A stretch of DNA of 64,000 bases, taken from Bifidobacterium dentium JCM 1195 = DSM 20436 (GTDB taxonomy: Bacteria; Actinomycetota; Actinomycetes; Actinomycetales; Bifidobacteriaceae). Below the pieces are notes generated by a model. The model searched no databases. It saw only the letters and a program-made list of their open reading frames with translations, and was not told the origin of the DNA. Position 1 is the first letter of the stretch. Every line of letters starts with the position of its first letter. Location of the stretch: positions 1 through 64,000 of the forward strand of contig NZ_AP012326.1 of the NCBI RefSeq assembly GCF_001042595.1, read 5' to 3'. Both the position numbers and the translations under genes were made by a program. This document shows positions 48,419 through 56,724 of the stretch, in pieces.

Positions 48419-50010
48419 GACTTGTCACCGCCTCGCGGACTCGAGCTGGAGGAAGACGATGCCGAGGCGCTCGAGCTGGGACTGGCTGAGGAGCTGGCGG
48501 AAGGCGATGATCCGCCGCCGCTCTTCTTGTTTTCGGCCTGCTGCTGCTTGAGCTGCTTCTTGATGAGCGTCGTGTGATTCTTCGCTTCGCCGTACGAGTC
48601 GAAGGAGATGCCCTGCATCAGCTGTTCCTGCCAGCTTGGCGGCAACTCGGAGGTCTTCATACCGGTGTCGGAGACGGCGTGGGACAGCTTCAGTCCGAAG
48701 ATGCTCGTCGGGACGCCCTGGAAGATGGTCACGCTGCCGTTGTCATCGCCGAGATAATACTTGGTCTGGCTCCAACGATACGTACCGACGGCGGCTCCCG
48801 CCAGTCCCAGCAGCACCAGAATGGTGACGACGATACCGATGATGCGGTTGCGCTTGGAGTGCGCACGCTTGGTCTTGCGCTGTTGGATCTGCTCGTTGCG
48901 GATGGCCCTGGCGACTTCCGGATCGTTCGGATCGGCGGAGACGCGGCCGTCGTTCTTCTGCACGACGGGGATTTCGCCGGTGTCCGGATTGGTGCGATCG
49001 CCTGTTTCCTCGCGTACGGTCGACGGCTGCGCCACACGCTGCTCCGGTTGCGGTTCGTTGTCGGTCTCGTCGGGGTTCCTGCCATGACGAAGGGCCGCCG
49101 CACGTGCGGCAGGCGACTGCTTGCCTTCGCGTAGCAGCGGTGCCGTAGCCACCGGCGCGTTGATGATGTCGGCGATCGGCTCGAGGCTCGCGCTGGCCGC
49201 GCCGGCCACCAACGGCGTCTGATGCGGCAGATCGAAGGCATCGGCGTTCAGGGCGAGCGTCGCGTCGGCGATCACCGCGGTGACATTGTCAGTGCTGCCT
49301 GCCCGCAACGCCATGGAAACGAGGCGCTGCGCACACTCTTCCTGATCGGAGCAGGTCGCCAGCATCTCCTGCAGGGTGGAATCTTCCAGTACGCCGCACA
49401 GGCCGTCGGAACACAGCAGCCAGCGGTCGGCCGGATGCGCCTTGCGTACGGCGATGTCGGGGCGGGGGTCGATGTCGAAGTCACCCAATACGCGCATCAC
49501 GACATTGCGCTGCGGATGGTTGCGCGCCTCGGATTCATTGATGCGACCGGTGTCGAGCAGATGCTGCACATAGCTGTGGTCCGAAGTCATGCGGATGAGA
49601 TGACCGTCATGCAGCAGATAGGCGCGGGAGTCGCCGATATGCGCGAGTACCCAGTATCCCGACACCAAGGCTACGGCGGTGACGGTGGTGCCCATGCCCG
49701 CAAGGCGGCGTTCGCGCTTGGCCTTGCCGACGATGGCATCATGCGCGGCCATGACGGAGGTCTCCATCATGTGGGCGACGGTCTTCACGTCACCTTGCTC
49801 ATTGTCCTGCTCGATATGCGCCAGCGATCGGATGGCGATGGTGGAGGCGGTATCGCCGCCGGCATGGCCACCCATGCCGTCGCAGATGGCAATCAGGTGC
49901 TCTCCGGCGAATGCGGAATCCTGATTGTTGGAACGTACGGTACCCACATCCGAGACCGTGGTGGAATACAGGAACAATGGTTGTGAAGTGGCGGAAGTCG
50001 TCAAAGTCAC
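48415..50010 (-). CDS. pstP: Protein serine/threonine phosphatase PstP
   Basis: PP2C-type phosphatase that reverses PknA/PknB phosphorylation. It has the metal motifs DGMGGHAGGD, AHIGDSRAYL and GSTDNVTAVI in the first 250 residues, then a linker, one transmembrane helix (about 395-420) and an extracellular part ending in an Asn/Ser-rich low-complexity tail. The 531-residue length includes an unusually serine-rich C-terminus (about 490-531). Confidence 0.95.
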   Translation of the reverse strand: MTLTTSATSQPLFLYSTTVSDVGTVRSNNQDSAFAGEHLIAICDGMGGHAGGDTASTIAIRSLAHIEQDNEQGDVKTVAHMMETSVMAAHDAIVGKAKRERRLAGMGTTVTAVALVSGYWVLAHIGDSRAYLLHDGHLIRMTSDHSYVQHLLDTGRINESEARNHPQRNVVMRVLGDFDIDPRPDIAVRKAHPADRWLLCSDGLCGVLEDSTLQEMLATCSDQEECAQRLVSMALRAGSTDNVTAVIADATLALNADAFDLPHQTPLVAGAASASLEPIADIINAPVATAPLLREGKQSPAARAAALRHGRNPDETDNEPQPEQRVAQPSTVREETGDRTNPDTGEIPVVQKNDGRVSADPNDPEVARAIRNEQIQQRKTKRAHSKRNRIIGIVVTILVLLGLAGAAVGTYRWSQTKYYLGDDNGSVTIFQGVPTSIFGLKLSHAVSDTGMKTSELPPSWQEQLMQGISFDSYGEAKNHTTLIKKQLKQQQAENKKSGGGSSPSASSSASPSSSASASSSSSSSPRGGDKS

Positions 50011-50534
50011 CTCAATTCAAAGGTGGTTGCGCCGATACGTACCGGAACGCGTGAACCGAGAATCATCGGAGCGTCCAGGCGCTGCTGGTTGACCACAGTG
50101 CCGTTGGTGGAGCCCAGATCCTCGATGGCCCACTGGCCGGTTGCGGGATCGGTATAGACGCGTGCATGATGCGAGGAGACGAATTCGTCGTCGAGCACCA
50201 CGGTGTTCGATGCGGCGCGACCCAAGGTGATGGTGTTGCCGGTCAGAGGGACGGAACTGCCGGCAAGCGGGCCATCGATAACGACCAGCAGAGTGGGTTT
50301 GGCATTCGAAATCGGCATCTCGTTGGTAGGGATGACGGGCGCGGCCGACGCCACGGGTGCCGGCGCCTCGACCGCCTTGCGCGCGCGACGCTCCTTACGG
50401 CGATGAGCCCGCGACTTGCGCGGGCTGAACGTCTCGATGTCCTTGTACAACGAACGGACCGTACAGGCTACGAAGATCCATAACAGTATGAGGAAGCCAT
50501 ACTTGAGGATCGCAAAGGTAAGTTCGGTGAGCAT
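50007..50534 (-). CDS. fhaB: FHA domain membrane protein FhaB
   Basis: This 175-residue protein has an N-terminal transmembrane helix (about 5-25), a basic linker and a C-terminal FHA phosphothreonine-binding domain with LGRAASNTVVLDDEFVSSHH and GSTNGTVVN. Orthologues (FipA) link phosphorylated division proteins to the envelope. It lies immediately downstream of fhaA in the operon and overlaps pstP by four bases. Confidence 0.9.
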   Translation of the reverse strand: MLTELTFAILKYGFLILLWIFVACTVRSLYKDIETFSPRKSRAHRRKERRARKAVEAPAPVASAAPVIPTNEMPISNAKPTLLVVIDGPLAGSSVPLTGNTITLGRAASNTVVLDDEFVSSHHARVYTDPATGQWAIEDLGSTNGTVVNQQRLDAPMILGSRVPVRIGATTFELR

Positions 50535-50560
50535 AAAGGCAACTCCCGGGTTGGGGTTGG

Positions 50561-51262
50561 TTACTCCTGATCCTGCGAAGAAGCCCAGTACAGGATTCGG
50601 GTACGGCCGATAGTGATGGTGTTGCCATCCAACAGCGTGGCCGCCGGTACCTGATGGCCTTCGACGTATGTGCCGTTGGTGGAGCCCAGATCGCGCGCGA
50701 TCACATTGCCGTCATTGATGTCGATCTCCAGATGCTTGCGGGAGATGCCGGGATCGTCGATCACGATGTCGCAGTTGGAACCACGGCCGATGATGGTCTT
50801 GTCCTTGGTGAGCAGGTACTGCTTTTCACCGATCTCCAGCATCGGGCAATCCTCGGTCTGTGCCTCGGTGGTCACCGGTACCGCGTTGCCCTGTACGGAT
50901 TCGCTGGTCAGCTTGAAATCGCTCTTGCTCAGATCGAGATCTTCCTCGAAGATCACCACGACCGGTCCGACGAATGCATAATGCTGGCTCTTCGCATACT
51001 GCGTGAGATTGTCGGCCAGCTCATTGGCCAGGGTCTCCGCACCCCATTCCACGATGTTGTTGAAGTCCGGCGTGCTCAGCTTGAAACGGTATTCGTTCGG
51101 GGCTACGGTACGGTCGCGAGTAACGGGCATTGCCTCTTTGTCAATCTCGCGCTCAAGAGCGCTGGAGAGGTCAACCGGCTGCAGGTCCTTGGACCCGAAC
51201 TTAGCGAATACTCCGTTGACGGCGCCTTCCACGCTCTTCTCAAATCGGTCGAGAACGCTCAT
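50561..51262 (-). CDS. fhaA: DUF3662 and FHA domain protein FhaA
   Basis: This 233-residue protein has the N-terminal DUF3662 domain (MSVLDRFEKSVEGAVNG onwards) and a C-terminal FHA domain with IGRGSNCDIVIDDPGISRKH. In mycobacteria FhaA binds phosphorylated MviN and regulates peptidoglycan precursor flow. It is the first gene of the operon; its promoter would lie in the 51263-51386 stretch on the minus strand. Confidence 0.92.
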   Translation of the reverse strand: MSVLDRFEKSVEGAVNGVFAKFGSKDLQPVDLSSALEREIDKEAMPVTRDRTVAPNEYRFKLSTPDFNNIVEWGAETLANELADNLTQYAKSQHYAFVGPVVVIFEEDLDLSKSDFKLTSESVQGNAVPVTTEAQTEDCPMLEIGEKQYLLTKDKTIIGRGSNCDIVIDDPGISRKHLEIDINDGNVIARDLGSTNGTYVEGHQVPAATLLDGNTITIGRTRILYWASSQDQE

Positions 51263-51386
51263 ACTTGTCCCTTTCTATCCTCACCTATCCTACGCGGTAG
51301 AGTGCCGAGAGCCAATTTATGAGGCCCATAATTGCAAAAATTCCATGCAAAGTGGGGTGTGAATGGTGACGCGGACCTAGTTCGGT

Positions 51387-51555
51387 GTCGGTTGTTTGGG
51401 TTTCTTTCCAAACTACCGACGGTGAGGTGGGGCTAGGCGTCGGTGGTTTGTGAGAATACCCAAACTACCGATGATGGGGCGGCCTGAGCGTCGGTGGTTT
51501 GTGGTGCCGCCCAGACTGCCGACGGTGAGGTGGGCCTGGGTGTCGGTAGTTTGGG
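51387..51555. repeat. Family C inverted repeats, 3 full units and one half
   Basis: GTCGGTNGTTTGG-type left arms start at 51387, 51439, 51490 and 51542, 51-52 bp apart. The first three pair with CCAAACTACCGAC-type right arms ending at 51420, 51472 and 51523. The third copy has matched substitutions (CCAGACTGCCGAC). The fourth is only a left arm whose end is the ribosome-binding region of the following peptidase gene. The spacers resemble GGTGAGGTGGGC. Confidence 0.93.
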
Positions 51556-51559
51556 AAGT

Positions 51560-54046
51560 ATGAATGATGCGATTGATGTGTTTCCCCGACTCAAGGCCCG
51601 CACTGTGCGATTCACATGCGGCGCGCCCCGTTCCGCCCGTACGATTGGCGACGGGTCGCGGGCGCTGTTCCTGCGATCCGACGGTTCGGAGGATACCGTC
51701 ACCTCGCTATGGATGAGCGTGATTGACACGACCGGCACCGGCGATGATCGGGAGGTCCTGCTTGCCGATCCGCGCGAACTGCTGGCCGATGCCGATGCGG
51801 AGAACGTTCCCGCCGAAGAGCGTGCGCGACGCGAGCGTGCGCGCGAAGGCGGCTCCGGAATCGTAAGCTATTCCGTCGATCAGGCCGGACGGCGCGTCGT
51901 GTTCACCATCAACGGCCAGCTGTTCCTGACCGAAATCCGGGAGGACGGCACCGGCATACGCACCCGCCAGCTTGCCTTCGAGGATCTGACCCTCACCACG
52001 GGCGGGTACGGGCCGGTGCTCAATCCGCGCATCAGCCCCGACGGCCGCCACGTGATGTACACGACCGGCGAGCACCTGAACCTAATCGACATCGCCGATT
52101 GGCCGGCTCCGGGGCAGGCCGCGCGGGAGTCCATCACCACGGTGTACGGCGTATGCGACGGCAACGGAGACGATCAGGCGCCCCATACGGTGAAGATCGG
52201 TCTGGCGGAATTCGTGGCCGGCGAAGAGATGGATCGGTACGACGGTTTCTGGTGGTCGCCGGATTCCCGATACGTGCTGTTCGAGACCTTCGATGCCTCA
52301 CCCGAGCCGATATGGCACATCTGCGATCCCGCGAATCCGACCATGGGCGCGGCCGCCCGCCGCTACCCGCAGGCGCTGACGTCCAACGCCGACGTGCATC
52401 TGACACTGCTGGAGCTCGGCTTCGACGCCGATGGCTGCTGTTACGGTGAGGTGTCGCACGCGGTGGAGTGGGACCGGGAACGCTACGAATATCTGGCATC
52501 CGTGAATTGGGCGGAAGGGCACGATCCGATCATCGAGGTACAGGACCGACTGCAGCGCAACGATCAGGTGCTGACCGTCCGCGTCGGCGATCCGATCATG
52601 CCGGTCATCGCTCCGGAAGCCGAATTCACCGACGAGAACGGCGATGAGGTCGAAACCTTCTCCTTCGCGATTCCCGAATATGCGCCAGGCGAAGAGCCCG
52701 GTACGACCCGCGTGCTCGAAGAGCGTCACAACGACTGCTGGCTTGACTTGGTGCACGGCACGCCCGCCTACACGCCGGATGGTCGTCTGGTGTGTGCGGT
52801 CAACGACATGGAAGCCGATACGAACCGTCTGAGCGTGGATGGATGTGCGTTCACGCCAATCGGTCTGCAGGTGCGCGAAGTGCTTGACGTGACTGACGAT
52901 GACGTGCTGTGCGTGGTGCAGCGCACGCCGGAACTGCTGCCGGAATCCGACCTGCCGTATCTATGGCAGGCGAACGCGGCCGATCATGATGCGCGCAGCT
53001 TCGACGTGGTGTCGATACGCTTCGATGGCAGCTGGGAGCCGCTTACCCACACGCCCGGCCAATGGACGATGTCGCGTGCCGGCAACGGATGCGTGATGAC
53101 CGGACGCGGCATGGACGATGCGCGGGTGCAGATGCAGCATTGCATGAACGTCGTGACGGTCGGCGAAGACGGTGTGGAGACGCTGTCCATGGTGGTCGCG
53201 CCGATCGAGAACCATGCCGCCGAACCCGGCTTCGTGCCGAATGCGCGATTCGTACGATTGGGGGAGCGGTCGCTATACACGGCGATCGTGCTGCCGTCCG
53301 AGGGCAGCGGGTACGCGCACGCTGACAGGCTGCCGGTACTCATGAAGCCATACGGCGGCCCGGGATTCCAACAAGTCGTCGAAAGCCAGTCGTTCTACTG
53401 GGATGCGCAGTGGTGGGCCGATCAGGGGTACATCGTCGTGATCGCCGACGGTCGCGGCACCACCGGCCGCGGGCCGAAATGGGATCGTGCGATCTACGAG
53501 AGCATGAAAGCCGTGACGCTTGAGGATCAGGTTGACGCGGTGCATGCGCTGCCGGGAATCCTCAGCGAGTTGCGGGCGGAACAGGCCGACTCCGAGACTG
53601 CCGTCACCATTCCCGAACCCGACTTGGAACGGGTGGCGATAATCGGCTGGTCATATGGCGGATTCCTCTCCGCGCTCGCCGTGCTGGAGGCGCCTGATGT
53701 GTTCGCCGCTGCCTGCGCGGGCGCTCCGCCGACTGACTGGACGCTTTACGACACGCACTACACCGAACGGTACCTGGGCCTCGACCCGGTCGTGTACGAG
53801 CGCAATGGCATCATCGCGGACGCGCCGAATCTCAAACGTCCGCTCATGCTCATCCACGGATTCGCCGATGACAACGTGACCATCGCGCACAGCCTGCGAC
53901 TCAGCCAGGCGCTGATGGCCGCCGGTCGGAAGCATACGTTCCTGCCGCTCACCGGCATCACGCATATGACCAACGACGAAACCGTCGCCGAAAACCTGCT
54001 GATTCTCCAACGCGACTTCCTCGCAGACGCCTTACGCAAGGTGTGA
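51560..54046 (+). CDS. S9 family prolyl oligopeptidase
   Basis: The 828-residue serine peptidase has an N-terminal beta-propeller-like DPPIV region and a C-terminal alpha/beta hydrolase domain. The triad is S698 in GWSYGGF, D770/D771 in HGFADDNV and H802 in ITHMT. There is no signal peptide, so it probably acts on oligopeptides in the cytoplasm. I chose the ATG at 51560 because the earlier in-frame GTG would read through the repeat array; the ribosome site GGGAAG is close to it. Confidence 0.92.
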   Translation: MNDAIDVFPRLKARTVRFTCGAPRSARTIGDGSRALFLRSDGSEDTVTSLWMSVIDTTGTGDDREVLLADPRELLADADAENVPAEERARRERAREGGSGIVSYSVDQAGRRVVFTINGQLFLTEIREDGTGIRTRQLAFEDLTLTTGGYGPVLNPRISPDGRHVMYTTGEHLNLIDIADWPAPGQAARESITTVYGVCDGNGDDQAPHTVKIGLAEFVAGEEMDRYDGFWWSPDSRYVLFETFDASPEPIWHICDPANPTMGAAARRYPQALTSNADVHLTLLELGFDADGCCYGEVSHAVEWDRERYEYLASVNWAEGHDPIIEVQDRLQRNDQVLTVRVGDPIMPVIAPEAEFTDENGDEVETFSFAIPEYAPGEEPGTTRVLEERHNDCWLDLVHGTPAYTPDGRLVCAVNDMEADTNRLSVDGCAFTPIGLQVREVLDVTDDDVLCVVQRTPELLPESDLPYLWQANAADHDARSFDVVSIRFDGSWEPLTHTPGQWTMSRAGNGCVMTGRGMDDARVQMQHCMNVVTVGEDGVETLSMVVAPIENHAAEPGFVPNARFVRLGERSLYTAIVLPSEGSGYAHADRLPVLMKPYGGPGFQQVVESQSFYWDAQWWADQGYIVVIADGRGTTGRGPKWDRAIYESMKAVTLEDQVDAVHALPGILSELRAEQADSETAVTIPEPDLERVAIIGWSYGGFLSALAVLEAPDVFAAACAGAPPTDWTLYDTHYTERYLGLDPVVYERNGIIADAPNLKRPLMLIHGFADDNVTIAHSLRLSQALMAAGRKHTFLPLTGITHMTNDETVAENLLILQRDFLADALRKV

Positions 54047-54246
54047 TGCTTTCCGTCGATTGCGATGCGGATGATGCGGGGCGCTCCCGAGTGTACGGGG
54101 GTAAGGCCGATGTCGCAGGCCGGCATGAGTATTCGCCAAGCGCGTTATCCGCACCGTAGCTGGTCAAGGCAGGACTATAGTGCTCACAGGCCGGTATGCG
54201 CAGTATGCGACCTGATAGTTGAATGTTCGACTTGACGGAGGAAGAT

Positions 54247-56724
54247 ATGCGAACGATTCTCGCCATTTTCGCGCGCGATGTCAGACGCATCGTGAAGAGT
54301 CCCGTGGCGTTGGTCGTGACCTGCGGCGTAGCCCTGATTCCGTCGCTGTACGCATGGTGCAACATCCTCGCCAACTGGGACCCTTACGCCAACACCGGCA
54401 ACATCCAAGTGGCCGTGGCCAACGAGGATCTCGGTACCGATTCCACGCTCGTCGGACATCTCGACGCGGGCGCGCAGACCGTTCGCAAACTCAGGACCAA
54501 TCATCAGCTCGGCTGGCGTTTCGTCAGCAAGTCGGACGCCCTCAACGGCGTGAAATCCGGCGAATACTATGCGGCAATCGTATTGCCGGATGACTTCAGC
54601 GCAACGCTGATCGGATCCGTCACCGGTACCACCGAACGTCCGCATATCACGTACTACGTCAACGAAAAGGAAAACGCGATCGCGCCGAAAATCACCGACA
54701 CCGGCGCCACGGAAATCGACGAACAGATCAACTCCACCTTCGTAACCGCCGTCGCCGACGCCGTGGCCACGGAAGTCAAGCGATCCGCGCAGGCCACCAC
54801 GCAATCGCTCGACGGTGCGCAAAGCGACGTCATCGCGGATCTCAACACCACCATCGACCAGCTGAACAGCGTGCGCGACGAGCTGACGCACATGTCGACC
54901 TCACTCAGCGACGCCGAAACCACCATCGCTAAAGCGCAGGATACCAACAAGCAGATCAGTGCGGACCTTGCCACCGCCACGGGTACCGCCAACACCACCA
55001 TCGGACTGCTCGCCGACGCACAGACCGCATCACAACGATTCTCGACGACACTCGCCAAGGCGCTCGATAACGGCAGTGTGCAATTGTCCAGTCTGCACAT
55101 CGGCGTCAACACCGCTACAGGTCAGATCGTCAGCGGGCTCAACACCACGCAAAGCGCCGTGAACGCCGTCAGCCAGGCGATGCAGAAGACCTGCGACAAA
55201 ACCGATGAATTCATCGGTGGTCTCGACCGCGTGCTCGCCTCCAGCGGCCTTGATCACAACAGCAAGGAATACCAAGCGCTCGCGCAGCAGATCGCCGATG
55301 CGCGCACCCAGCTCAAACAGGAGCAGCAGCTGCTCGACACCTTCGGCAACAACGCCGACGCCCTGATCGGTGACGGCACGACCACTGCGATCACGCTCGG
55401 CAACACCGTCGCCGGACTCACCGCCGACGGGGCAAACAAACTGATTGACGCACGTGACAAACTGACCGGCACCATCATGCCGTCGCTCGACAGCTCATTC
55501 ACCTCGCTCAGCGCCACCAGCGGTTCCCTGATCGGTACGCTCGACGCGCTCGGCAGCCTGATCGGACAAAGCGACGGCCTGCTGAATCAGCTTGACGACA
55601 CCCTACGGCAGACACGCACCACACTCGACTCCACCGTCAGAGCGCTGGACGACCTTGAAGGCAACCTCGACGCCACGCGCACCGACGTGGCCGCACTCTC
55701 CAGCTCACAGACCTACGAGCAAATCACCAAACTGCTAGGCCTCAACGCGGCGAGCATCGGCGACTTCATGGGCAACCCCGTGCATCTGAGCGAAATCGTC
55801 GTATATCCGACCGACAACTACGGGTCCGCCGTCACGCCGTTCTACACCAACCTTGCGCTGTGGGTCGGCGGTTTCGTGCTCGTGGCCATCTACAAACTCG
55901 AAGTGGACCGCGACGAGCGCATCCGCAACTACACGCCGACGCAAGGCTATCTCGGGCGTTGGCTGCTGTTCATGACAGTCGGCTTCATGCAGGCGATCAT
56001 CGCCACCGTAGGCGATATCGCACTCGGCATCCAATGTGCGCATCCGATGCTGTTCATCCTCGCAGGACTGCTCGAATCGTTCATATACGTGAACATCATC
56101 TACGCGCTCGCCGCTACGTTCCGGCACATCGGCAAGGCGGTGGCCGTGGTTCTCGTGATCGTGCAGATTCCGGGTGCCTCCGGCCTATATCCGATTGAGA
56201 TGATGCCGGAATTCTTCCAGCGGCTCAAGCCGTTCCTGCCATTCACCTACGGCATTCAGGCCATGCGCGGACCGATTGCGGGACTGTACAAAATGCACTA
56301 CTGGAACGATATGTTCCACTTGCTGTGGTACTTGCCGGTTGCCCTGTTCATCGGATTGGTGGTGCGCCGGCTCGCCATGAACCTCAACGCCCTATTCGAC
56401 GAACGGCTGGCCGACACCGACCTGATGATCACCGAACGCAACGCCGGCGTAGACAGTCAGTTGCGCTTCGTAGGCATGGCACGCGAATTCGCCGAACGCT
56501 ATCCGGAAATCGCGCACGCCCGAGCCGAACGGTTCCTCGCCGTATACCCGAAGCTGGTACGGTGGGGCTTCCTCACGTTGGCGGTGTTGCCGTTCGTACT
56601 GCTGATTCTGCTGTTCATCATCCAACAGAAAACAGTGATGCTTACGTTGTGGATCGTGTCGATCATCGTCATCGACACCTATCTGATCGTGGTCGAATAC
56701 CTGAAGGAAAGGTACGCGCGGTGA
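54247..56724 (+). CDS. YhgE/Pip family membrane protein (first copy)
   Basis: This 825-residue protein has one N-terminal transmembrane helix (about 15-40) with the NWDPYANTGN motif typical of YhgE/Pip, a very long extracytoplasmic coiled-coil and Thr/Ala-rich region, and six C-terminal helices resembling an ABC-2-type permease. Pip is the phage infection protein of Lactococcus, and EsaA of type VII secretion belongs to the same family. The ATG at 54247 has GGAGG at a spacing of 5; the upstream ATG at 54223 is rejected. It overlaps its paralogue by four bases. Confidence 0.88.
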   Translation: MRTILAIFARDVRRIVKSPVALVVTCGVALIPSLYAWCNILANWDPYANTGNIQVAVANEDLGTDSTLVGHLDAGAQTVRKLRTNHQLGWRFVSKSDALNGVKSGEYYAAIVLPDDFSATLIGSVTGTTERPHITYYVNEKENAIAPKITDTGATEIDEQINSTFVTAVADAVATEVKRSAQATTQSLDGAQSDVIADLNTTIDQLNSVRDELTHMSTSLSDAETTIAKAQDTNKQISADLATATGTANTTIGLLADAQTASQRFSTTLAKALDNGSVQLSSLHIGVNTATGQIVSGLNTTQSAVNAVSQAMQKTCDKTDEFIGGLDRVLASSGLDHNSKEYQALAQQIADARTQLKQEQQLLDTFGNNADALIGDGTTTAITLGNTVAGLTADGANKLIDARDKLTGTIMPSLDSSFTSLSATSGSLIGTLDALGSLIGQSDGLLNQLDDTLRQTRTTLDSTVRALDDLEGNLDATRTDVAALSSSQTYEQITKLLGLNAASIGDFMGNPVHLSEIVVYPTDNYGSAVTPFYTNLALWVGGFVLVAIYKLEVDRDERIRNYTPTQGYLGRWLLFMTVGFMQAIIATVGDIALGIQCAHPMLFILAGLLESFIYVNIIYALAATFRHIGKAVAVVLVIVQIPGASGLYPIEMMPEFFQRLKPFLPFTYGIQAMRGPIAGLYKMHYWNDMFHLLWYLPVALFIGLVVRRLAMNLNALFDERLADTDLMITERNAGVDSQLRFVGMAREFAERYPEIAHARAERFLAVYPKLVRWGFLTLAVLPFVLLILLFIIQQKTVMLTLWIVSIIVIDTYLIVVEYLKERYAR

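Noticed and set aside
56325..56720. Upstream extension of the second YhgE gene
   Set aside because: It overlaps the first YhgE gene in another frame; the family start with a membrane helix is at 56721.
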